NCBI GenBank assembly: GCA_020086605.1
Contig: JACBWW010000017.1
Coordinates: forward strand, 8,674,548-8,738,547
DNA length: 64,000 nucleotides
Source: Lanius collurio
Lineage: Eukaryota > Chordata > Aves > Passeriformes > Laniidae
Direction of reading: 5' to 3'
The position numbers and the translations under genes were made by a program. The notes beneath the pieces were generated by a model. That model was not told the origin of the DNA. It saw only the letters and a program-made list of their open reading frames with translations, and did no database searches. Shown here piece by piece: positions 46,908 through 57,720 of this stretch (within the stretch, counting starts at the first letter, position 1; every line of letters begins with the position of its first letter).

Positions 46908-47360
46908 ACAGAATCCCAGAATGGACTGGGTTGGAAGGGACCTTAAAGCCCATCTCGTTCCAATCCCCCCACCATGGGCAGGGACATCTCCCACTATCCC
47001 AGGCTGCTCCAAGCCCTGTCCAACCTGGCCTTGGACACTTCCAGGGATCCAGAGGCAGCCACAGCTTCTCTGGGCACCCTGTGCCAGGGCCTCCCCACCC
47101 TCACAGGGAAGAGTTTATTCCTAATATTTCATCTAAAGCTACTCTCTATCAATTTAAAGCCATTCCTTCTTTTCCTGTCCCTCCATCCCTTGTCCAAAAT
47201 ACCCCTCCAGCTCTCTTAGAGCTCCTTTAGTCATGAGAAATGGCTCCAAGGTCACCCTGAAGCCTTCTATTCTTCATGCTGAACAATCCCAATTCTCTCA
47301 GCCTTTCCCCATAGGAGAGGTGCTCCATCCCTCTGTCACCCTGGTGACCCTCCTCTGGTC
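46908..47360 (-). mobile_element. CR1 LINE fragment
   Basis: The plus strand reads CACAGAATCCCAGAATGGAC, GGACACTTCCAGGGATCCAG and then CAATCCCAATTCTCTCAGCC and TCACCCTGGTGACCCTCCTC, so this copy reaches further 5' than most here. Confidence 0.92.
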
Positions 47361-47844
47361 TCCTAAACCCATCACCCAGCACAAGGGTTCTGCTTGCAGG
47401 AGCTGAGGTGAAGCTCAGGCAGCAGAACTTGTGAAATAAGACAAAATTTCATCTGAACCATAACATCTGAAATACCAAACCTTTCTGCAGATTCCACCAG
47501 TCATTGCTGGGATATCTATTTTATCAATTTCCCAATCTTTTGGCTTTGGAGAAGCCTCTGACTGGCCAAGTCAGACAGAGCTGTAACAGTGAGGCTGCTC
47601 CATGATCCAAGTGTTGTGCAAGCAGGAACAAGGGCTGGGAATGGCTGTCAAACCCTTCTCTCCACAATATAAAACCATCCCTGTGCCCTCTCCAGATAAA
47701 TCTGCTGCAGACTTGCTACCCTAAATCACCAAAACATCCTCCTGAGCTCAACCCTGGACACCAGATTTTTTTTATGGTAATGAAATCTTTATGGTAAAGA
47801 AACCAAACACCAACTTTAAAAGGGTATTGAAGACAACAAGAAGT

Positions 47845-48005
47845 TGCCCAGGGAGGTTGTGCCCTCCCTATCCCTGGAGCTATTCCAGACCAAGCTGGAT
47901 GGGGTTTGGAGCATACCTGATCTAGTGGAAGGTGTCCCTGCCCATGGCAGGGGGGTGCAATGAGATGATCTTTAAGGTCCCTTCCATTCTGGGATTTTAT
48001 GAAGA
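47845..48005 (+). mobile_element. Short CR1 fragment
   Basis: It contains TTGCCCAGGGAGGTTGTGCC, AGTGGAAGGTGTCCCTGCCC and a worn end near GGGATTTTATGA. Confidence 0.85.
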
Positions 48006-48959
48006 CAAGAAGGAAAATGCCAAAGCAACAGTCCCAGACACTTAGATGTGACTTTGTGGCCCATTTCCCCGTTATTAATTAGACCTAAACAGAGTTAAAA
48101 GGGAAGACAGAGACTCGAGCATGAAAAATAAGGCAGCAAATGTCTGGGACGTGCTCTTGCCAACTGTTCTTCGATAACAGACAAAATAGAAAATAAGGAA
48201 AAAAGGAAACATTATTTCCATAAGTGGTTTCCTACCCTTCTGGCCAGGTTCCCAGCATGACCAGGACAGGTCCCTACTCTGCTCACTGAGATATTTCATT
48301 ACACCAATATCACCAGCAAATATTTCAATCACCCTGTAGATAATTACACACAGGTTTAATTACACGGCCAGGTTTACATGCAGAGAAGAGGAGGAGGAGG
48401 AGAGAAGAGGAGAGCCCAGGGCTGGGCGAGCAGCACAGTACCTTCCTGGAGCTCCAGGATGGAGCTGATGGTCCTGATCCGAGGAGGGTCTGATCTGAAG
48501 GCGAGCACGGGGTGGAAAAGGGAACCTTCCTGGCCGTGTTTACGTAGGTGGCCCCCACCCGCTGACGCCGCAGAGGTCAGCGGCTCCTGCCTCACATCTG
48601 GACAGCTCCGGGTGCCCCGTGCCAAGAAGGGACACCACGTGTCTGTCCGTCCCCAAAGCTCACAGGACCGGAGGGGTGGTGGATCAGTGTGCCTCTGTCC
48701 CCTTGGGAGTGGGAGAGCGGAGAAGGTGCCCCCAGGCTGGCATCCAGGTGGGAATGGAGCCTGTGCCAGCTGGCCCTGGGCCATGCTTCTGCTTGGAGCA
48801 AAGGCTGACTCTGAGATCTGCAGTGCTGGAGACCTTTGGGCATCCAGGGGGGTCCGGCGGCATCTTCTCCACCCCCTCCACCACACTGGGCATGACTCCC
48901 CACCAGCCTGTCTGCCAGGCTGGCCAAACCCTACGCCACAGCACCAAGCCCTGCACTGG

Positions 48960-49520
48960 CAGCCGACACTAGCATGCCCAAACCTACACCAGGAGCACCA
49001 AACCTACCTCAGCACCACAAAAACATATACCACACCACCAAACCTACACTGGCACCACCAAACCGTACATCAGCACCACCAAACCTTCATCAGCACCACC
49101 AAACCGTACATCAGCACCACAAAAACCTACCCTACACCACCAAACCTACACTGGCAGCACTAACTCTACACCAGCACCACCAAACCTACATCAGCACCAT
49201 CAAGCCCTATATCAGCATTCCCAAACCTAAACCAGCATCTCCAAACCTACANACCCTACACCAACATCCCCAAACCCTACACCAGCACCACCAAACCCTA
49301 CACCAGCATCCCCAAACCCTATATCAGCATCTCCAAACCTACACCAGCATCCCCAAACCCTATACCAGCATCCTCAAACTCTCCAACAGCACCACCAAAC
49401 CTACACCACACCACCAAACCTACACCAGCATCCCCAAACCATACACCAGCACCATGAAAAACTACCCAGCACCCCCAAACCTTCGCCAACACCACCAAAC
49501 CCTACCCACACCACCAATCC
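48960..49520. repeat. Minisatellite, unit of about 20 bp (CCAAACCTACACCAGCACCA type)
   Basis: Around 27 imperfect units of CCAAACC(C)TACACCAGCA(C/T)C in tandem, with smaller inner repeats (CACCAC). The strand is almost free of G. It holds a lone N at 49252 and yields an open frame rich in His, Gln, Pro and Thr on the plus strand (48974-49606), which I treat as a product of the repeat, not a gene. Confidence 0.93.
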
Positions 49521-49892
49521 ATACCATGCCTGCACCAAACCCTAGAGCATCCCCCAAAGCCCTGGTGTGCCCAGGCTGGGACCACAATCCCAAGGGTTTG
49601 CCATGATCCCATCATGTTCCAGGCAAAGGCAGACGCTCCCAACCTTGCTCCCTGCCCAGTCCTACCAAAGGATGGACCAAGTTGGTCCCTGCTACTCAGT
49701 TGCCTTTACCTCACACTGTGTCAAGATAAAAGGAGCCAGGAGATCTGGGATGCAGCCAGGTGTCCTCAGGGGACCATTATGGGATGGCACCTTCCTCCCT
49801 CCCCAGACAGGATCCATTGCATGGCCCCATGGCAGCAGCACATAATCCCTTACAGCCCGAATCCTTAATGAACACATGGGGCTGTGCTGGTC

Positions 49893-50240
49893 ATGGAATC
49901 ACAGAATTGGTGGGGTTGGAAGGGACCTCTGGAGATCATCTAGACCAACCCCCCTGACAAGGCAGGGTCACCTGGAGCAGGTGACACAGGAACTCATCCA
50001 GGTTGGTTTGGGATGTCTCCAGAGATGGAGACTCCAGGCCCTCCCTGGGCAGCTGTTCCAGAGTTCTGCCACCGCCCATGGAAAGAAGTTCTTCCTCATG
50101 TTGAGGTGGAACTCGTTGTGCTTTTGTTTATGGCCGCTGCTCCTCATCCTGGGCACCCCTGGAGCGGTCACTGGTCCTGGGGGAGGACAGCCCCACTCGC
50201 TGCTCCTTGGGCAGCCACAGCAGGTTGTGCTCCACAGGAG
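49893..50240 (-). mobile_element. CR1 LINE fragment, third subfamily
   Basis: The plus strand reads AATCACAGAATTGGTGGGGT, CATCCAGGTTGGTTTGGGAT, CTCCCTGGGCAGCTGTTCCA and AAGAAGTTCTTCCTCATGTT. It is recognisably CR1 but of a subfamily distinct from its neighbours. Confidence 0.88.
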
Positions 50241-51804
50241 CACACACTCCGCTTCCCAACAGATTGCTCCGGGGAACGGGCAGCAATAAAAAGCTGGAGA
50301 GAAGAAAGGATAATACAGAATCCAGCTGTGAAAACAGAGATTAAATCCCTCTGAGCCTATGACCTCCCTTGGCTGATGAGCGGGAAAAAACCCGCTGCCA
50401 TCCATTCCTCTCCCCACGTCCATCCAGCTGGGAATTTTTCATGAATGAGCACGTTGAGGCGGAAGGGAAGGCAGGAAGTTGGAGGAGGTGGACAGCCCTT
50501 CCACTGTGGCTCATGGCCGTGGGCCTGAGCCAACAACGCTCCGGTGCTCGGGGCTGATCCACAGCCTGAGACAAGGGGGCAGCAAGATGAGGGTTCTGTC
50601 TTTGGTTTCGGGTTGCTCCTGAATGCAGAGATCTTCCCAAGGGAGCACCAGGCCCATGGGTGCAGGTTTTGCTAGAGAAATCAAGAGCTCAGGTAAGCAC
50701 TGCCCTGCTCACACCAAACCTTCCACCACCCCCGAAATGTGGGGGCTCCTGCTGGCAGGGCAGGTATTCCTGGTGAATTTGGCTGGTTCCCAGGCAGGGA
50801 CACCTGAAGCTCCACTGCAAGGCTGGGGACAGGACACAGAGGATGTTGCTTGCATGGTTTAATTCATAATAGAGCTGAAATACCCCCATGATGTGCAGCG
50901 AGCCCCTTCCCAGGCTCCCAGTCTCGTGCTCACATTTCTTCTACCCCTTCTGCCAGCCCAGGGCTGGGTCAGCCTCTTCTGCTAAGTTTAAAGAGGCAAA
51001 CAGCATAGAAAATGCTGTGGAAAGATGGTATTTAAGGAAAAAAAACCCCTGGTGTTCCTTCACTTAGTGATAAATGGACCTTAAAAATGCCACTCCAGGG
51101 TCTCTGACCTCCAGGCAGCTTTTGGGACATGTCTCAGTTTGTTGCTGCTCAGCTGAGGTCCATCCTCATCGCTGGGGTGGTCACTGGCTGACCACCCAGC
51201 CCACCACATTTTGGTATTCCAGGAAACCCCCTGAGAATTTTTAGGAGTGAAAAGCTGCAATCAGTGACCTTGGCCAATAACATCTTCTTTCGATGAAGTG
51301 GTGGGAGGCTGTTCTTGAAAACTCACTCTTTCCATCTCTGGTTCTTTCCCTCCCTTCCTCTCCAAGCCATCCTCCCTTCAGCCTCCAGACAGAAATAATT
51401 AAGAAACCACATCACCATCTGTGTTTCTGAGAAACTTGAAGAAGAAACAGCTTAAGGGACATAAACCAAACCCCAAATCATGTTCTGCTGGAGGGCTGGA
51501 CCCAGAGGAGCAGTCCCACACCTGACTGGTGGCACCTGACTCACTGAGCTGTGATAAATACAGAGCCTCTGAGCTTCCTTGTGTCATTTAAAAGCAGAGC
51601 TGCATCCATTGTCATCTTTTTTCCTGGCTGCTTTTTTGCTCCATACTGACTTCAAAGCCTTGGAGCCTCCACCTTCATCCTCTGAAGCTCATGTCAGTGC
51701 TGCTCAGCCAACTCTGTGCTGTCTCTAGGGTGACTCCAGGCAGAAAAGAGCAGGAGATGCCCATTTCATGTCCTTTATTCCCTATTCCATCCCTGTGTCA
51801 CACA

Positions 51805-51942
51805 GGGAATTAGCTCCAACGGTGGAGTGCTTGCTCAGTGTGTGAGAGATAATGGGATTGGTGTCTGCATCCTCCTTTTGGGAACCAGATGACCTTCAAG
51901 GTCCCTTCCAACCCAAGCCATTCTAGGATTTTGTGATTTCCC
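51805..51942 (+). mobile_element. Candidate SINE: tRNA-like head with CR1-like tail
   Basis: The first part, TTAGCTCCAACGGTGGAGTG, fits a pol III A box (tRNA-like TTAGCTCAGTTGG), and GTGTCTGCATCC about 40 bases later is a worn B box. The rest (GATGACCTTCAAGGTCCCTT, CCATTCTAGGATTTTGTGAT) is a CR1 3' tail. A tRNA-derived head on a CR1 tail is the known design of a songbird SINE. The match is by eye, and a chance A-box look-alike beside a truncated CR1 is the alternative. Confidence 0.45.
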
Positions 51943-52961
51943 CCTCTCCCAAAAACAAAAGGGAAATACTGGTTTTGTCTTCTCTTGAGCAGTGAGAGTC
52001 CTGCAAACCAGGATCATCAGCACCAGACACAGCCCTGGGATGGAGGGTGGCTGAGATAGGACAAGGGAAGGGACTTGGCTGGTGGGGGATCAACATCCAA
52101 ACCAAGCCCAGGATGTCCCACAGAGGGTCTCTCTTCCATATCTCTCCTGGCATTGTCATCCTGTCCCTGGTGGGACCTGATCCCAACCAGCTCCATCGTT
52201 GCCTCCTGTGTGGATGTGCCTCTTCTGCCATGACAAAATCCCATGGCATCACCCTGCCATGACCCCAGACCCTGCTTTGTGTCCATCCCCACTGTTTTTA
52301 CTTGTGCTGCTGACCCCAAGACTGAGCAGGCCTTCTCCTGGCACACCTGACACCACATCTCAGCACCCTCAGGAGAGCAGATCCCAACCTGGGCAGCCCT
52401 TGTCCTGCTGCTGCCCATTCAGAGCTCCTCACTCCACCCCTTCCAAAAATCCCACTGACCAAGTAGGATTTCTCCTTTGGCCAAAGCCCTTCTTTTCTGC
52501 TCTCCATTTAATTGCCAAGAATTTCCAAAACCTGGCGGAAAATTAGAGAACCAGCAAAGCCTGCCCTGCCTTGGAGCACGGCACGTTCGTTTCCTGCCAG
52601 CCATCCTCTGTCAGGCACTGAGAGCAAAATATTTCAGGTCTTTCCAGGCACTAAATCACCCTGTTGGACTCATAACGGGGGCAGCTGAACTACACCTAGT
52701 TCCACCTATTGAAATGAGGGTAGCAGCCTCCATCCCACAGGAACTGACCCCTCTGCTGCCGCTGGAAGTGCCGATGACATCCATTTCCAGAGGTGTTTGC
52801 AGAGCTTGGAGCCAGAGCAGAGCCAGGGGTGGAGGGCTGCCAGCTCAGGGGACTGGAGGTGGGATGTGGGGTGTTCAACCCAATGGAGAAGCCAAAAGCT
52901 GCTTGGAGGGGGAACTGTAGCCTTGCTGAGGAATTAGCCCTACCAGTTATCACTAAGGGTG

Positions 52962-53480
52962 GTTAAGGTTGGAAATGAGCTCTAAGATCATCAAGTCCAA
53001 CCACTGACCCAGCAATGCCATGTTCACCACAAACCCTGTCCCCATGTGCCACACCAACGTGTTTCTGAACACTTCTGGGGATGGTGACTCCACCACTGCC
53101 CTGCGCAAACTCTTCCCATGCCTGAACACCAATTCAGAGAAGAAATTTTCCCCAATATCCACCCTGCTCCTCCCGTGGCCCAGCCTGAGGCTGTTCCCTC
53201 TCTTCCTGTCCCTGTTCCCTGGGAGCAGAGCCCGACCCCCCCCTGTCAGGGAGTTGTGCAGAGCCACAAGGTCCCCCCTGAGCCTCCTTTTCTCCAGGAT
53301 GAGCCCCTTTCCCAGCTCCCTCAGCTGCTCCTGGGGCTCCAGACCCATTCCCATCTCCTTTTGGGACACGCTCCAGCCCCTCAATGTCCTTCTTGTCATG
53401 AGGAACTCAGACATGGACACAGAACTTGAGATATCCCAGCAGTGCCAGCACAGGGGGACAATCCCTGCCCTGGATCAAGC
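52962..53480 (-). mobile_element. CR1 LINE fragment, long
   Basis: The plus strand reads GATCATCAAGTCCAACCACT, GGGGATGGTGACTCCACCAC, CAGGGAGTTGTGCAGAGCCA and CCCCTCAATGTCCTTCTTGT. It aligns end to end with the reverse of the copies at 16.4 and 36.0 kb, but is more diverged and extends further to the 3' side. Confidence 0.92.
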
Positions 53481-54799
53481 CAGGTGTAAGCTGGGAATGC
53501 TCTGCACGTCAGCACCTATTCCAGCCATGGAACCAGAGAACATTCACATGGGAAGGGATCTACAGGGACCACCAAGTCCAACTCTCTCCACTCACCATTG
53601 ACATCCTACATTCAGAAACACCCAACGTGGTCACTGGGCTTCATAGGACCAAGAAATGGGGTCACCATGGAAGTCACCACGGGCTCCTCCTGAAGCTCTC
53701 AGCAAAGTCTGCCCAGCACAGAAGTCCACACAGACACTCAGCCCATCACCTGCCCCATCATGGCCAGCCCCAAGAAATTGTTGCTCCCCTACCACCTCTC
53801 CTTGCTCAGCTTTCTGTCCAGCTACCACTTTGGGAATTTTGGGTGCTTTCACCTGCAGTTTGGGGAATGACCAATTTTACCCTGCCTGTCCATACAATGG
53901 CCCTGCTAAGCCAGGGAAAAGAAGGGGATTTGGGAATATTCAGTCTCTCTGCCGTGCAGTGGAAGGGGTGAGGTGAAATCTGCTTCCCTGGGCAGGTCTG
54001 TTTTTGAAAAGCAATTACTGGCAGGGAAGACCAAATCCTGCATCCCTCAGCGAAGGAATCCAGATGATGTCACCTCCTGCCCGTGGCAGGAGCATTCCTG
54101 CCTGAGTCACTCCCTCCAGGCAGCCCCTGCCTTTCCTCCAAATATTTGTTTTGGCTGGTTTATTGGAAGCTTCCCATTGCAAGAAATAACAGCAGGATGG
54201 ACTCTCCTACTGTAGGGTTTGTCCCTGACCAGCACGTTCGCAGGGTTAATAGAGGCTCACACGAGTCAGCCAAAATTTTACTGCCAGTAGCAGAAGTGGG
54301 GGATTTGTTGGTTTTGTGGGGCTTTTTTTCTCTTTTAGAATCTGTGTGGTTCAGCACAGGCTGAGAGCTATCAGAAATCTCTTAAAATAGAAGGTTCTCT
54401 GCTACACTAAACCACTTTGAACCAAATTCCTTAAATTTTCTTTTATGTGTGACTAGACTAAAGGCACGTAGATGTGCTTGTAATGCTGTGCCTTTCTCTC
54501 CCGCCCTTCTTACAAAGATACATCCAGCAGGACACATCTACTGAGGTGCCTAATTCTAGCCAGGACCTTTCCTAAACAGCTGGCCTGGAATAAAGTGCCC
54601 TTTTCCCTGGCAGGGGAGTCCCAGTAGTTGTTTCTGGGAAAAAGGTTGCAGGGGTATGGAGCAACTGTGGAGTGATGTGGAGGCAGGACCATGTGCCATG
54701 GTCTCCTCAAAAGGTTAAAATCTCTGTGGCCCCCTCCAAGACTCGTTTTAAGGTACTTGGCTGGTCAGCCCTCCTTGGAGCTGAGCTCAACACCTTCCC

Positions 54800-55005
54800 T
54801 GTGAGGGGGGGAGGCCCTGGCACAGGGTGCCCAGAGCAGCTGTGGCTGGCCCTGGCTCCCTGGAAGTGTCCAAGGCCAGGCTGGACATTGGGGCTTGGAG
54901 CAGCCTGGCATAGTGGAAGGTGTCCCTTCCCATGGTGGGGGGTTGTGATGACGTGATCCTTAAGGTCCCTTCCAACCCAACCCTTTCTGGGATTTTGTGA
55001 CCTGC
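54800..55005 (+). mobile_element. CR1 LINE fragment
   Basis: It contains CTGGCACAGGGTGCCCAGAG, GTGGAAGGTGTCCCTTCCCA, CCTTAAGGTCCCTTCCAACC and a GGGATTTTGTGAC end. Confidence 0.9.
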
Positions 55006-56719
55006 CAGACATCCAAGGACTGGTCTGGGACTCAGAGTTTCCAGCTCTTCTCTCCACTCCTCTAAATTTCACCACCTGCTCTCAGGAACCAGGACACCTG
55101 AAGCACACCCTGCCCAAGATGTGTTATCCCCCTGCAACTATTTCCTGCTGCTGTACATTTTTAACTGCCCTCAGGAGTTCCCAAACCACACCAAGGTCCT
55201 GCTCACACCCCGCAGGTCACCCACTTCTCCTTAGCCCCTGTGATGCTGGAGAAGGGAAGGTAGACACTGCTGGAGGGACCAGGAACTGGTTGCAAGATGG
55301 ATAAATTCCTTCTCTGTGCTCCAAGATGACCCATTGCTGGCACCTGGAAAAGTTTCCTACCCTCAGACTAATTCTGCAGGACTAATGGGAGAGGGATAAC
55401 CCAATGGAAAAAGAAGAGCAGGAGGGCGTTTTTTGTGAGGTGTTCATGAGGTTCAATCACTCCAAAGCCCACAGATGATGATGATGATGATGGGGCCTCA
55501 CCAAGTGACTGATTTAACTAAAACCTGAGCTGGGACACTGCAATCCTACAAAGACACAGGGAGAGGAGTGATGGGGTGGAGGCGAGCTGCATTTCCAACA
55601 CCAGCACAAGGTATTGCCCCACATCTGAGTGTGGTTTGGGTTATTAAAAAAAATAAAACATTTAAACAAGTGCTCGTTTTCCCAGGCTGAAGCCTCCTGC
55701 ATCTGCTGATCATCTTGTTCTGCAGGCTGTGAGCAGGGACAGGAGCCCGAGGCACCACGATCTGTCCCTCGAAGCACCAGATGTGACCTTCACTGGCAAA
55801 ATGGCTCAACCTGGATGGATCCTACCCCGCTGATGGATGAAATCATCTCTCCTTCCCCATGGGGACTGCAGGCAGCAGCAGCCCCTCGGAGCCAAGCAGG
55901 AGCCAGGCATTTTGCAGTCCCAGCCCTAAATCAACCCCTCTCCAATTAGCACAGGACTTTCATCAGTGCTCTGTTGTTTTTCAGCTCCGGCGATAAAAGG
56001 CTTCAGCGGACCTTTCAAACCGTACATAAACTCCAGCCTGCCAACATAAACACCATAAAAACACTCCCTGTAAATCAGAGCTCGCCCTCGCTAGAACTAT
56101 TCAAATTCTCCAGAGCAGCTAAAAAAGTGCCGCGGGCTGCCAGGAAGCTCTACAGCCACGGGAGGCAGGGAGATGGGCAGGGCGAAAGCTTGCGAGAAAG
56201 CAGCTGTCCGGAGCAGAGCCTCCTCCTCATCCTCCCACTTCGGGATCTCCGGGAGAGCTCCACTCGTGGAGGAATAAATAAAGGAGCTCCACGCCCACAC
56301 GTGTCCTGGCCAGCGCACGAAACCTCGCATGTGTTTGCCCTTAGACACAGAATTTCGTGCCGGAAGCTGCTCCTCTGAGCTGGCCACATCCCTCTCCTTC
56401 TGTTTTCCAGGGTTTCCCGCTCTGCTGTTACAACGAGGAGCGAGGTTATCCCACATACCAGCCTCAGACTGACCTTGAGGATGGACACAGGAGATCAAAC
56501 CCTGCATTTACCACCAGTTTTCCCTGATCTCCAGGCAGAAACAGCCTTGGCCAAACCCTACGGGAGCCCTGAGAGCCGAGCAGGGGGGCAGGTCTGGAGC
56601 AGCTCCCAGGCAGGGACCAGCCCCATCCCTGCTCATTTTGTTGTGGGTCCCACCCTCAGAAAGACCAGCACCAGGTTATCTCCCCGGCTGAAGGAGAGGA
56701 CACAGAAGTTCTCCCTTCT

Positions 56720-57720
56720 CCCAAAATCCCGGCGGCACGCGGTCCATGTCCCGGCTCCCCGGCTGCAGCTGCTCACCTCTGCACTCACACCGGGATGCCG
56801 GGCAGGTCTCCATGCCCCAGGCAGGGATGTCTCATGCTCCACCAGGCCACGCAGCCTCCATCCTCTGCAAACCTCTGGCTCCATTCAAGCAGGCGCTGAA
56901 GCTACGGCTGATCTCACCCATCTCCCTGCGGCCCCGCAGCACGGGAAACGCTTTGTCCGGGAATTCGGCAAGCCCGAGAGCGACCACCTCCCTCCAAGCC
57001 AAGCCGAGCATGCAACAAAGCCCCGTGAGAGGCGGCCTTCCTCTGAATGCCCTCGGAGAAGAGGCTCCCCCCGAGCGCCGCATCGCTGCTCCAGCAGCGG
57101 GAGCATCCCAGGAGCCATCGGCCCTCCCCGGAGCCCCGGCAGAACTGATGGGTTGTGGCATCTGGGATGCCCCTAAACACCTACCCAAACCAGCCCGGCG
57201 TGTCCCTGACACAGCCCGTGGCCTCTGGGGACTGGGGGCAGCTCAGGGTCTTGGCCCTGGTGGTCTCCCCTGTCCTGGGGGATCCAACCACAACCCCTGG
57301 GAGAAGCCACGCTATCAAACGAGGTTGTATCTACAGCAGGGATGGCTTTGCAACGCCCGTGGCATCATCTTTTTTCTCCGTCTCTCCTCCCTTCCTCTCC
57401 TCCAGCACCGCTATTCATCATTAACTTGATTTGTTTTGACTTGAAGCTCTGCAGAGCCGGCGCTGGCTCCCATCGCCCCGGAGCCACGAGGTGCTCGCAC
57501 CGCGCAGATCGCAAGGGGAGGGCGAGCAAAGGGCTGCTCTCTGGCTGCAGAAAGCCCCCGGGGCACCTGGCAGTGCTCGCACAGGCCACCGGGTCACCAA
57601 ACACAGCCTGAGCCTGGGAGACATCGCCTGCTCTCGCATCGTGCGGCTGTTGAGCGGCTCCGAGCGGAGACACGGCAGGGGGGAGGCAGGGGGAGCCGCC
57701 CGCCCTGGAAAGGAAACGAG
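56720..57720. other. CpG-rich patch without an assigned gene
   Basis: About 1 kb with raised GC and many CpG (densest near 57060-57140 and 57450-57680). Frames of up to 233 codons are open on both strands, as expected of GC-rich DNA, and none shows a known domain. It may be a promoter of an unseen transcript, an eroded island or a GC-rich enhancer. Confidence 0.35.

Noticed and set aside
48974..49606. 210-codon frame rich in His, Gln, Pro and Thr
   Set aside because: Product of a G-poor minisatellite with an N inside; no splice signals or domain.
56475..57176. 233-codon plus-strand frame
   Set aside because: Composition-driven frame in CpG-rich DNA, overlapped by comparable frames on the other strand, no recognisable motif.
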